The notes below the pieces were generated by a model. That model did not search any database. It was not told the origin of the DNA and worked only from the letters and a program-made list of their open reading frames with translations. A stretch of DNA of 9,906 nt from DASQPR01 sp035263025 (lineage in GTDB: Bacteria > Actinomycetota > Actinomycetes > Mycobacteriales > Micromonosporaceae), in contig DATFRR010000245.1 in the NCBI GenBank assembly GCA_035263025.1, positions 1 to 9,906 of the forward strand, read 5' to 3'. This document shows, in pieces, positions 1 to 7,018 of this stretch. Positions within the stretch are counted from its first letter, which is position 1; each line of letters begins with the position of its first letter. A program made the translations under genes and the position numbers.

Positions 1-762
1 TCGATCACCGGCTCGACGCGGGCCGGCGGCGAGGTTGCCGCGACCGCCGCGCTGGATCTCAAGCGGACCCATCTCGAACTCGGTGGCAAGGCGCCGGTGT
101 TGGTCTTCGACGACGTCGACATCGAGGCCGCGGCGGCCGGCATCGCGGCGGCCGGATATTTCAACGCCGGTCAGGACTGTACGGCGGCGTGCCGGGTGCT
201 GGTCGCCGAGCGGGTCGCCGACGACTTCATCGACGCGCTCGCCGGAGCCGCCAAGGGCACCAAGGTCGGCGACCTTTCGGTAGCCGATGCTGCCTTTGGA
301 CCGGTGAACAACCCGAATCAGCTGGCCCGCGTACAGGGGTTCCTGTCCCGTACGCCGGCGCACGCGACGGTGGTCAGCGGCGGCTCACGCATCGGCAGCG
401 TCGGATACTTCCACGAGGCAACGGTCGTCGCCGGGCTCCGCCAGGACGACGAGATGGTGCAGGACGAGATCTTCGGCCCGGTGATCACGGTCCAGCGATT
501 TAACGATGATAAAGATGCCATACGCTGGGCGAACGGTGTCCAGTACGGCCTTGCGGCCAGCGTGTGGACCGGCGACCATGGTCGGGCCATGAGAATGTCA
601 CGGAGCCTCGATTTCGGTGCGGTGTGGATCAACACCCACATTCCCTTCGTGTCGGAGATGCCACACGGCGGGTTCAAGCACTCGGGCTACGGCAAGGACC
701 TGTCGATCTACGGGTTCGAGGACTACACGCGCGTCAAGCACGTCATGCACAGGTGGGGGTGA
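1..762 (+). CDS. patD: Gamma-aminobutyraldehyde dehydrogenase (PatD/YdcW type), 3' part
   Basis: This is an NAD-dependent aldehyde dehydrogenase of the PatD/YdcW type. It would oxidise 4-aminobutanal to GABA, the last step of putrescine breakdown. The reading frame is open from base 1, so the N-terminus lies outside the window; 253 residues remain of an expected 470-480. Visible in order are the NAD-site ITGSTRAG (fragment residues 2-9), the general base Glu26 in LELGGKAP, the catalytic Cys60 in NAGQDCTAACR, Glu156 in EIFGPV, and the C-terminal block EMPHGG...SGYGKD...EDYTRVKHVM. GQDCTAACR and the C-terminal block match PatD rather than PuuC, which carries GQVCIAGTR. It is followed by a 60-bp gap and then polyamine transporter genes in the same direction, which supports the substrate call. 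A short stretch near 495-530 uses A/T-rich codons (AAA, ATA, GAT) unlike the rest. Betaine aldehyde dehydrogenase is the main alternative. Confidence 0.9.
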   Translation, partial: SITGSTRAGGEVAATAALDLKRTHLELGGKAPVLVFDDVDIEAAAAGIAAAGYFNAGQDCTAACRVLVAERVADDFIDALAGAAKGTKVGDLSVADAAFGPVNNPNQLARVQGFLSRTPAHATVVSGGSRIGSVGYFHEATVVAGLRQDDEMVQDEIFGPVITVQRFNDDKDAIRWANGVQYGLAASVWTGDHGRAMRMSRSLDFGAVWINTHIPFVSEMPHGGFKHSGYGKDLSIYGFEDYTRVKHVMHRWG

Positions 763-768
763 CCGGTG

Positions 769-787
769 CGGCCGGCCGTTCCGGCCG
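769..787 (+). terminator. GC-rich hairpin between patD and potA
   Basis: A perfect 7-bp inverted repeat, CGGCCGG and CCGGCCG with a 5-base loop, begins six bases after the dehydrogenase stop codon. No T tract follows, so it is not a classical intrinsic terminator. It may act as an attenuator, a partial terminator or an mRNA-stabilising element that sets the ratio of dehydrogenase to transporter. It would lie inside the coding sequence if potA used the upstream GTG at 766, which is one reason to prefer the ATG at 823. Confidence 0.4.
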
Positions 788-822
788 GTCGACGCCGAAC
801 AGAAGAAGCGAGATCGGACACG

Positions 823-2004
823 ATGTCTAACGCAACGTACGTGACCGCGTCGGAGGCGCCACGGGTGCCGTCACCCGGCGGGGCACCGGCGATCGAACTC
901 ATCGGCGTCGTCAAAGAGTTCACCGCGCACGGCGAGGTCGTGGCGGCGGTGAACGGCATCGATCTGGCCATCCGGCCGGGCGAGTTCTTCTCGCTCCTCG
1001 GTCCGTCCGGCTGCGGCAAGACGACCACCATGCGCATGGTCGCGGGTTTCGAAGAGCCGACTCGCGGCCACGTGCTGTTGCATGGCAATGACGTGACCGG
1101 GGTGCCGCCCAACCGCCGCGACGTCAACATGGTGTTCCAGTCCTACGCGCTCTTCCCGCACATGTCGGTCGCCGAGAACGTCTCGTTCGGCCTCGAGCAG
1201 CGACGCGTACCCAAGCTCGAGATCCAGCAGCGGGTCGGCGAAATCCTGGAGATCGTCGGGCTGACCGGTCGGGAGAAGCGGCGTCCGCGGGAACTCTCCG
1301 GTGGCCAGCAGCAGCGGGTGGCACTGGCCCGCGCGCTGGTCAATCGGCCGAGTGCGCTGTTGCTCGACGAACCGCTCGGCGCGCTCGACCTCAAGCTCCG
1401 GCAGGCCATGCAGGTCGAGCTGAAGCGGATCCAGCGCGATGTCGGCATCACGTTCGTCTATGTGACGCACGACCAGGGCGAGGCGCTGACCATGTCGGAT
1501 CGCATCGCGGTGATGAACGAGGGCATCATCGAGCATCTCGGCCCGCCGCGGGACATCTACGAGCACCCGGCCACCAAGTTCGTCGCGGGATTCATCGGCA
1601 CGTCGAACCTGTTGGACGGCACCGTCACCGCAGTGCAGCACGGCGACGACGGCGAGGTCGCCGTGCTCAAGACGAGCGCCGACGAGCGCATCGTGGTGCC
1701 GGTCCGCGACGGCGTTGCGGCCGCGGTCGGCAACGGCATCGAATTGACGGTACGGCCGGAAAAGATCGTGATCCGCACCGATAGGCCGACCGACAACCAG
1801 GGCAGCGTGTTGACCGGAACCGTGACCGAGGTCGTCTATCTCGGCACCGCAACCACCTACAACGTCACGACGTCGGCCGGGTCCGACGTTGTTGTCTTTC
1901 TACAGAACGCCTCGTCTGCCGAGGATCTCGCCGCTCGTGGCGACTCCGTATGGCTTACGTGGGAGCCACAACACTCGTATGCGATTGGAGCAAGCACACG
2001 ATGA
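823..2004 (+). CDS. potA: Polyamine ABC transporter ATP-binding protein (PotA-like)
   Basis: This is the cytoplasmic ATPase of a spermidine/putrescine importer; it hydrolyses ATP to drive uptake through the PotB/PotC permeases. With the ATG at 823 it has 393 residues, the usual size. Visible are Walker A GPSGCGKTT (60-68), the Q-loop Gln106 in VFQSYALFPH, the signature LSGGQQQR (158-165), Walker B ALLLDEP (178-184), the D-loop GALD and the H-loop His216 in YVTHDQGEAL. A C-terminal TOBE-type regulatory domain follows (about 305-388, from LTVRPEKI to LTWEPQHSYAI). An in-frame GTG at 766 would add 19 residues without similarity to the family, so I prefer 823, although only a weak purine stretch (AGAAGAAGCGAGA, near 801-813) precedes it. 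Its TGA overlaps the next start as ATGA. Iron(III) or other MOI-type ATPases look similar, but the neighbours fix the polyamine call. Confidence 0.92.
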   Translation: MSNATYVTASEAPRVPSPGGAPAIELIGVVKEFTAHGEVVAAVNGIDLAIRPGEFFSLLGPSGCGKTTTMRMVAGFEEPTRGHVLLHGNDVTGVPPNRRDVNMVFQSYALFPHMSVAENVSFGLEQRRVPKLEIQQRVGEILEIVGLTGREKRRPRELSGGQQQRVALARALVNRPSALLLDEPLGALDLKLRQAMQVELKRIQRDVGITFVYVTHDQGEALTMSDRIAVMNEGIIEHLGPPRDIYEHPATKFVAGFIGTSNLLDGTVTAVQHGDDGEVAVLKTSADERIVVPVRDGVAAAVGNGIELTVRPEKIVIRTDRPTDNQGSVLTGTVTEVVYLGTATTYNVTTSAGSDVVVFLQNASSAEDLAARGDSVWLTWEPQHSYAIGASTR

Positions 2005-3248
2005 GCGAGCACAATGTCGACCCTAGTTTCCTGCGCGGTCTGACGAGCCGGCGCCTCGGTCGGCGTGACGTCGTCAAGTTGGCGGGCCTCGGCGTCGCCG
2101 GCGCGGCCGTCGCGGCGTGTGGCGTGAAGGGCAAGGCCACCGGTAGCGCCACGCAGGCACCGGACCAGGTCGCGAAGTTCTGGGCCGGCAAGACCGCCGG
2201 CACCCATATCGACTTCGCTAACTGGCCGCTCTACATGGATCCGGAGCACCCTGAGCTCAAGAAGTTCTCCGCGCAGACCGGCATCAGCGTCACGTACAAG
2301 GAAGTCATCAACGACGACCCCACGTGGTTCGCGAAGATCCAGCCGCTGCTGTCCGCGCACCAGCCGATCGGCTACGACCTCATGGTCATGACCAACGGCG
2401 TGGAGTTCCAAGAGTGTGTGGAGTTGGGCTACTACGCGCCGCTCGACCACTCGAAGATGCCGAACTTCACCGCGAACGCCGAGGACAAATACAAGAACGA
2501 GGCGTTCGACAAGAACAACGTCTACAGCGTGCCGTGGGCCTCCGGCATCACCGGCATCGGCTGGAACCCGAAATACATCAAGACGCCGCCGACCGGCATG
2601 AACGACCTGCTGAACCTCGCCTACCGCGGCAAGGTCGGCATGATGTCCGACACGCAGGAGATCGGCAACTTCGGCATGATGGCGCTCGGCATCGCGCCAG
2701 AATCGTCCACGCCAGCCGACTGGCAGAAGGCTGCTGACTGGTTGACCAAGCAGCGCAACTCGGGCGTCGTCCGCAAGTACTACGACCAGGACTACATCTC
2801 CTCGCTGACCAACGGCGACATCTGGATCACGATGGCCTGGTCCGGCGACATCTTCCAGCAGAACGCGTCGGCGGGCACGAACCTGCAGTTCCTGATCCCG
2901 TCCGAAGGCGGCTCGCTGTGGACGGACAACATGACGATCCCGATCACGGCTGCGAACCCGGTCGGCGCGATGCAGCTGATCAACTTCTTCTATGACCCAG
3001 CCATCGCGGCGAGCCTCGCGGAATACATCAACTACATCACGCCGGTGCCGGCGGCCCAGCCGATCATCGCGTCCGACGCCGCGGCGGCCAGCGGCGACGA
3101 CAAGGCGGCGCTCGAGCAGGTCGCGAAGAGCCCGTTGGTGTTCCCGTCCCAGTCGGACTACGCGAAGCTGCACTATTACCGCGACTTCAAGACGCCCGCC
3201 GAGCACACCCAATACCAGTCGATCTTCAACCCGATCGTCACGTCGTGA
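2001..3248 (+). CDS. potD: Polyamine-binding lipoprotein of ABC importer (PotD/PotF-like)
   Basis: This is the extracytoplasmic solute-binding protein that captures polyamine and delivers it to the permeases. It has 415 residues from the ATG that overlaps the potA stop (ATGA), with TTGGAG about ten bases upstream. The N-terminus combines a twin-arginine motif (GRRDVVK, Arg21-Arg22), a hydrophobic stretch and a lipobox ending at Cys40 (VAAC). It is therefore probably exported folded by Tat and then lipid-anchored. Family landmarks are NWPLY (74-78, compare NWTEY of PotD), YDLMVMTNG (125-133), NVYSVPWASGITGIGWN (173-189), AWSGDIFQ (279-286) and WTDNMTIP (307-314). Trp280, Asp283, Trp307 and Asp309 lie at positions that in PotD/PotF hold aromatic and acidic residues cradling the polyamine. 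The exact ligand (putrescine, spermidine or another amine) cannot be read from sequence. Its stop overlaps the next start (GTGA). Confidence 0.9.
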   Translation: MSEHNVDPSFLRGLTSRRLGRRDVVKLAGLGVAGAAVAACGVKGKATGSATQAPDQVAKFWAGKTAGTHIDFANWPLYMDPEHPELKKFSAQTGISVTYKEVINDDPTWFAKIQPLLSAHQPIGYDLMVMTNGVEFQECVELGYYAPLDHSKMPNFTANAEDKYKNEAFDKNNVYSVPWASGITGIGWNPKYIKTPPTGMNDLLNLAYRGKVGMMSDTQEIGNFGMMALGIAPESSTPADWQKAADWLTKQRNSGVVRKYYDQDYISSLTNGDIWITMAWSGDIFQQNASAGTNLQFLIPSEGGSLWTDNMTIPITAANPVGAMQLINFFYDPAIAASLAEYINYITPVPAAQPIIASDAAAASGDDKAALEQVAKSPLVFPSQSDYAKLHYYRDFKTPAEHTQYQSIFNPIVTS

Positions 3249-4114
3249 CGTCCGGGCGACTCCGTGCGAGGCTCATCCCGTACCTGACGATCCTGCCGGG
3301 CGGCCTCTGGCTGGTCGTGTTCTTCGTCGTGCCGATGGTCTTCATGGTGTCGCTATCGCTGCAGCAGGGTGACATCGTGCACGGCTTCCAGCAGACGTGG
3401 CACTGGCAGACGTATACGACGAGCATCTCGGCCTACAAGGATCAGCTGCTGCGTTCGTTCAAGTACGGGCTGATCTCCACCCTGCTGCAGATCGTCATCG
3501 CGTATCCGATCGCCTACTGGATCGCGTTTCGGGCCGGTGCGCGGAAGTCGTTCTACCTGTTCCTCTTGCTGGTGCCGTTCTTCGTGTCGTTCGTGCTGCG
3601 GACGATCTCGTGGAACTTCATCCTGGCCGACAACGGCATCGTGCTCGGCACGTTGAAGGACTGGCACCTGTTGCCGCAGAGCTTCCACATCCTGGCGACC
3701 GGGACGGCGGTGGTCGGCGGACTGACGTACAACTATCTGCCGTTTATGATCTTGCCGATCTATGTCGCCCTTGAACGGGTCGACCCGAGACTGATCGAGG
3801 CCGCGTACGACCTCTACGCGACGAAGGTCCGGGCGTTTCGGAAGGTGATCCTGCCGCTGTCGATACCGGGCATCTTCGCCGGCGTCGTCATCACGTTTGT
3901 GCCGGTCAGTTCGGACTACGTGAACGCGCACATCCTCGGTGGCCCGACCAGCACGATGATCGGCAACGTCATCCAGAACTCGTACCTCGGCACGCAGGAC
4001 TATCCGACCGCGTCCGCGCTGTCGTTCGTCCTGATGGCGATCTTGCTGATCGGCATCTTCGCCTACGCCCGGGCGCTCGGCACCGAGGAGGCGTTGGAGG
4101 TGGCGGCGCGATGA
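3245..4114 (+). CDS. potB: Polyamine ABC transporter permease (PotB-like)
   Basis: This is one of two integral membrane subunits that form the translocation pore of the importer. It has 289 residues and starts at a GTG that overlaps the potD stop (GTGA), a sign of translational coupling. About six hydrophobic segments are visible: near 12-37, 73-95, 102-120, 150-174, 207-222 and 259-276. The cytoplasmic ATPase-coupling loop reads EAAYDLYATKVRAFRKVILP (185-204). It keeps EAA and the Leu-Pro, but the usual glycine at the seventh position is Tyr191. I recall similar DLYA loops in other actinobacterial PotB-like proteins, so this is probably a family variant and not damage. SSDYVNAHILGG (222-233) matches the PotB C-terminal signature. 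Its TGA overlaps the next start as ATGA. Confidence 0.9.
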   Translation: MTSGRLRARLIPYLTILPGGLWLVVFFVVPMVFMVSLSLQQGDIVHGFQQTWHWQTYTTSISAYKDQLLRSFKYGLISTLLQIVIAYPIAYWIAFRAGARKSFYLFLLLVPFFVSFVLRTISWNFILADNGIVLGTLKDWHLLPQSFHILATGTAVVGGLTYNYLPFMILPIYVALERVDPRLIEAAYDLYATKVRAFRKVILPLSIPGIFAGVVITFVPVSSDYVNAHILGGPTSTMIGNVIQNSYLGTQDYPTASALSFVLMAILLIGIFAYARALGTEEALEVAAR

Positions 4115-4980
4115 CGTCGATCACCGATTCGCGCGGCCAAGGGCTGGACCGGCTGGAGTCTGGCGAGCGACGGGCGCCGCGCCGCAGACCACGACGCCGC
4201 GTCGGTGACGCGCTGCTGCACTCGTACACCTGGTTGGTCATCGTATGGCTCAGCCTGCCGGTGCTCGTGATGATCGTGTTCAGCTTCAACAACCCGCACG
4301 GTCGCTACAACACGACGTGGGTCGGCTTCACCACGAAATACTGGTCCAGCAAGCTCTTCGCGTTCGAGGACCTGACGCAGGCGCTGATCACGTCGCTGGT
4401 GATCGCCATCTTGAGCACGCTCATCACCACGATCCTCGGGACGATGATCGGCATCGCGCTCGGCAAATACCGGTTCCGCGGCCAAGGGTCGTTCAACCTG
4501 CTGCTCTTCGCGGTCATCTCGGCGCCGGAGATCGTGTTGGGTGCGTCGCTGCTGTCCCTGTTCACGACGTTCAACACCGGGCTCGGGTACGTGACGATCC
4601 TTATCGCGCACGTGATGTTCTCGCTGTCGTTCGTGGCGATCGTGGTCCGTGCCCGGGTGCTCACGCTCGATCCGTCGATCGAGGACGCGGCCCGCGATCT
4701 CGGCGCGGACTCTTGGACGACGTTCTGGCGCGTCACGTTCCCGATGATCGTGCCAGGCATCCTGTCCGGTGCGCTGCTTGCCTTCGTGCTGTCTATCGAC
4801 GACTACGTGGTCACGAGCTTCACGAGCGGCAATGTCACGACGTTCCCGCTGTGGATCTACGGTGTCTCGAAGCTCGGCCTGCCGCCGCAGGCGGACGTGA
4901 TGGGTACGATGATCTTCGTCGCCGGGCTGCTCATCGCGGGTACGAACGCGATCGTGTCGACGCGCCGCGCCGCCCGATAG
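4111..4980 (+). CDS. potC: Polyamine ABC transporter permease (PotC-like)
   Basis: This is the second membrane subunit of the importer, pairing with the PotB-like protein. It has 289 residues from the ATG overlapping the potB stop, preceded by GGAGG ten bases upstream (4096-4100). The N-terminal 35 residues are unusually rich in Arg (RRAPRRRPRRR at 20-30) and should sit in the cytoplasm. Hydrophobic segments follow near 39-58, 90-115, 128-150, 160-180, 212-228 and 264-282. FSFNNPHGRYNTTWVGFTTKYW (58-78) is the typical PotC periplasmic start. The coupling loop EDAARDLGADSWTTFWRVTFP (191-211) carries the conserved Gly198, unlike its partner. FVLSIDDYVVTSFTSG (225-240) is a clear PotC-family signature. 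Confidence 0.92.
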   Translation: MTSITDSRGQGLDRLESGERRAPRRRPRRRVGDALLHSYTWLVIVWLSLPVLVMIVFSFNNPHGRYNTTWVGFTTKYWSSKLFAFEDLTQALITSLVIAILSTLITTILGTMIGIALGKYRFRGQGSFNLLLFAVISAPEIVLGASLLSLFTTFNTGLGYVTILIAHVMFSLSFVAIVVRARVLTLDPSIEDAARDLGADSWTTFWRVTFPMIVPGILSGALLAFVLSIDDYVVTSFTSGNVTTFPLWIYGVSKLGLPPQADVMGTMIFVAGLLIAGTNAIVSTRRAAR

Positions 4981-4981
4981 C

Positions 4982-6403
4982 GTGCCGCCTGCTCGCGTGG
5001 GGCACGATAGCGTCGCGCGGCGTGCGCTCGCCGACGCCGTACCCACGCCGTACTGGCTGGACCAGCCGGCGGCGCCAGCGGCGCTCGACCCGTTGGACGG
5101 CGCGATCACCACGGACCTCGCGGTGGTCGGCGCCGGCTTCACCGGACTCTGGACCGCGCTGATTGCGAAGGAGCGCGCCCCGGAACGCGACGTTGTGGTG
5201 CTGGACGCGGTCCGGAGCGCTTGGGCGGCCTCCGGCCGCAACGGCGGCTTCTGCTCGTCGAGCCTCACGCATGGGTTGGCCAACGGCATCGAGCGGTTCG
5301 GCGATGAGGTCGACACGCTGGAGCGCCTGGGTCGGCGGAACCTCGATGCAATCGAGGCGACGATCGGCCGCTACGACATCGACTGCGACTTCCGTCGCAC
5401 CGGCGAACTCAGTGTCGCGACCGCGCCGTGGCAGGTCGACGGACTTCGCGAGGGCTACGACGAGGCGCGCCGGTTCGGTGCCAATGTGTCGCTCCTGGAT
5501 CGCGACGCGGTACGCGCCGAGGTCGCGTCGCCGACGTACCTCGGCGGGCTGTGGGACCGTGACAGTTGCGCGATCGTCGATCCGGCCCGCCTGGCGTGGG
5601 GTCTGCGGGACGCGTGCCGGCGGCTCGGAGTACGCGTTTTCGAAGGCTCCGTCGTGCAGTCGATCGCGCGTGACGGTGGCGATCTCGTGCTCCGTACGCC
5701 GCGTGGCTCGGTACGGGCCCGGTACGTCGCGATGGGCACCGGCGCGTTCCCGGCACCGCTTCGCCGGCTGCGCGCCTACGTCGTGCCGGTCTACGACTAC
5801 GTGCTGGCCACCGAGCCGCTGAGCGCTGCGCAACTCGACGCCGTCGGCTGGCACAACCGGCAGGGCGTCGGCGACACCGGCAATCAGTTCCACTACTACC
5901 GGCTCACCGTGGACAACCGCATCGTCTGGGGCGGGTACGACGCCGTCTACTACAACGGCGGGCGCATCACCGCGGCTCGCGACCAGCGACCGGCCACCGC
6001 GCTCAAGCTCGCCGAGCACTTCTTCGAGACATTTCCGCAACTCGAAGACGTCCGGTTCAGTCACACGTGGGGCGGAGTGATCGACACCTGCGCACGGTTC
6101 TGCGCGTTCTTCGGCACCGCGCGGGGCGGCCGGTTGGCGTATGCCGCCGGCTACACCGGCCTCGGTGTCGGTGCCTCGCGTTTCGGTGCCGAGGTGATGC
6201 TCGACATGCTGTCGGGGGAGGGTACGGAGTTGACGGCGCTGCGGATGGTGGCTACCAAGCCGGTGCCGTTCCCGCCCGAGCCGCTACGTTCGGCGGTGAT
6301 CCAGTTGACCCGATGGTCGCTGGCGCGCGCCGACCAGCACCACGGCCGGCGCAACCTCTGGCTGCGTACGCTCGACCGGATCGGGTTGGGTTACGACAGC
6401 TGA
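4982..6403 (+). CDS. FAD-dependent amine oxidoreductase (PuuB-like)
   Basis: This is a DAO-fold flavoprotein of about 473 residues. It resembles the gamma-glutamylputrescine oxidase PuuB and related amine/amino-acid oxidases that release an aldehyde, NH3 and H2O2. The N-terminal dinucleotide site reads VVGAGFTGLWTA (48-59), followed by the FAD-contacting SGRNGGFC (84-91) typical of PuuB-like proteins. A second nucleotide-contacting segment, GTGAFP, lies near 254-259, and the C-terminal GYTGLGVGASRFGAEVMLDML (about 393-413) closes the FAD fold. The start is uncertain: GTG 4982 lies one base after the potC stop without a clear ribosome binding site, and GTG 4997 would also work. Lying last in a polyamine import operon with a PatD-like dehydrogenase, it probably oxidises the imported amine or its glutamyl derivative. 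No glutamylpolyamine synthetase is in view, so the exact substrate is open. Sarcosine-oxidase-like or glycine-oxidase-like activity cannot be excluded. Confidence 0.85.
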   Translation: MPPARVGHDSVARRALADAVPTPYWLDQPAAPAALDPLDGAITTDLAVVGAGFTGLWTALIAKERAPERDVVVLDAVRSAWAASGRNGGFCSSSLTHGLANGIERFGDEVDTLERLGRRNLDAIEATIGRYDIDCDFRRTGELSVATAPWQVDGLREGYDEARRFGANVSLLDRDAVRAEVASPTYLGGLWDRDSCAIVDPARLAWGLRDACRRLGVRVFEGSVVQSIARDGGDLVLRTPRGSVRARYVAMGTGAFPAPLRRLRAYVVPVYDYVLATEPLSAAQLDAVGWHNRQGVGDTGNQFHYYRLTVDNRIVWGGYDAVYYNGGRITAARDQRPATALKLAEHFFETFPQLEDVRFSHTWGGVIDTCARFCAFFGTARGGRLAYAAGYTGLGVGASRFGAEVMLDMLSGEGTELTALRMVATKPVPFPPEPLRSAVIQLTRWSLARADQHHGRRNLWLRTLDRIGLGYDS

Positions 6404-6448
6404 CCGTGGGCACAGACCCAGTCGAATCGATGGAGTCTGCCGCAATTA

Positions 6449-6482
6449 CATACCCCCGATGCCAAGCGGCTTCGGGGGTATG
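6449..6482. terminator. Long hairpin, probable bidirectional terminator
   Basis: This is a near-perfect inverted repeat: an 11-bp stem CATACCCCCGA/TCGGGGGTATG, one T-T mismatch, three more G-C pairs and an AAGC tetraloop. It lies 45 bp past the amine oxidase stop and 90 bp from the whiB1 stop, between convergent genes. It could end transcription from both sides. No long T tract flanks it, as is common in high-GC actinobacteria; A/T-rich bases (CAATTA) lie on its left side. Confidence 0.7.
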
Positions 6483-6538
6483 GATCGATCGTCTATTCGT
6501 CTTGCTGGCGGCCGCTATGCGAACGCCAGTGTTGCGGT

Positions 6539-6564
6539 CGTGTCTGACGGGGTGGTCAGACGCG
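6539..6564 (-). terminator. Hairpin downstream of whiB1, probable terminator
   Basis: The inverted repeat GTCTGAC...GTCAGAC has a 6-base loop and extends by one G-T wobble and two G-C pairs to about 10 bp. It starts nine bases beyond the whiB1 stop on the - strand. Its position and stability suit a terminator or 3'-end stabiliser for whiB1. There is no U tract. Confidence 0.5.
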
Positions 6565-6572
6565 GGCCCTCG

Positions 6573-6824
6573 CTAGAGGGAGGCGCGGATGCGGATGCCG
6601 CCGCGACGCTTAACGGCACGCCGCTCCTCTTCGCTCATGCCGCCCCAGACGCCGGCATCCTGACCGGACTCGAGCGCCCACTGGAGGCACGAGTCGATCA
6701 CCGGGCAGCGACGGCACACCGCCTTCGCCTGCTCTACCTGCAGGAGGGCCGGGCCGGACGTACCGATCGGGAAGAACAGCTCCGGATCCTCGTCGCGGCA
6801 CACAGCACGGTGACGCCAGTCCAT
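6573..6824 (-). CDS. whiB1: WhiB1-type iron-sulfur transcriptional regulator
   Basis: This small cytoplasmic Wbl regulator has 83 residues. The family carries an oxygen-tolerant, nitric-oxide-sensitive [4Fe-4S] cluster and, in M. tuberculosis WhiB1, binds the primary sigma factor. The four cluster cysteines are Cys9, Cys37, Cys40 and Cys46 (AVC and CRRCPVIDSC), followed by the Wbl turn GVWGG (58-62) and a basic tail RRAVKRRGG. The start MDWRHRAVCRDEDPELFF matches WhiB1 almost residue for residue. An upstream in-frame start near 6851 would add nine residues, but AAGGAG at 6835-6840 lies ten bases before the ATG at 6824 and settles the choice. WhiB1 is essential in mycobacteria. The upstream region carries two Crp-like operators, and two hairpins follow it. 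It is convergent with the polyamine operon and probably unrelated to it. Confidence 0.96.
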   Translation of the reverse strand: MDWRHRAVCRDEDPELFFPIGTSGPALLQVEQAKAVCRRCPVIDSCLQWALESGQDAGVWGGMSEEERRAVKRRGGIRIRASL

Positions 6825-6834
6825 GGCGAATTCA

Positions 6835-6840
6835 CTCCTT
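6835..6840 (-). promoter_or_regulatory. Ribosome binding site of whiB1
   Basis: AAGGAG on the - strand with a 10-base spacer to the ATG at 6824. It is the strongest Shine-Dalgarno sequence in the window. It fixes the whiB1 start at MDWRH and indicates a leadered transcript. Confidence 0.85.
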
Positions 6841-6958
6841 GTGTGAGGCAAAAACTCGGGTGGTCTAAACCCCTATATGCACGGCTTCGTCATCCGGGGG
6901 CATCCGCGGCGAAGACCCCAACAGGTGACAGCGCGTGAACAAGGCAACTCTGTCGCTT

Positions 6959-6972
6959 GTGAATACTTTCAC
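6959..6972 (-). promoter_or_regulatory. Proximal Crp-like operator upstream of whiB1
   Basis: GTGAATACTTTCAC is a perfect palindrome of the form GTGA-N6-TCAC. With its flanks it reads TGTGA-N6-TCACG, nine of ten bases of the classical Crp half-site pair. Its centre is about 141 bp upstream of the whiB1 start codon. If the TTGACA at 6985-6990 is the -35 element, this site covers the -10 region and would repress when occupied. Crp control of whiB1 is known in M. tuberculosis; here it is inferred. Confidence 0.65.
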
Positions 6973-6990
6973 GAACTCCAGCTATGTCAA
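6962..6990 (-). promoter_or_regulatory. Possible whiB1 promoter (TTGACA -35, weak -10)
   Basis: On the - strand a perfect -35 hexamer TTGACA (6985-6990) is followed after 17 bases by AGTATT (6962-6967), a poor -10 that matches TATAAT at three of six positions. A weak -10 would suit an activator-dependent promoter. The start site would then be near 6955, giving a leader of about 130 bases. The assignment rests on the -35 element and its position relative to the palindromes. Confidence 0.35.
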
Positions 6991-7018
6991 GGGGGAGCGC
7001 AGGAAAAAGTCCGTACGG

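Noticed and set aside
1857..3212. A long - strand open frame (451 codons) opposite potD
   Set aside because: It is rich in Arg, Val and Asp, has no recognisable domain and is fully antisense to a convincing binding-protein gene.
4063..5316. A long - strand open frame (417 codons) opposite potC and the oxidase
   Set aside because: It is antisense to two clear genes. Its Arg/His/Asp-rich composition is typical of mirror frames in high-GC DNA, and no family motif is visible.
6459..6938. A + strand open frame of 159 codons across whiB1
   Set aside because: It is antisense to whiB1, whose identity and ribosome binding site are secure.
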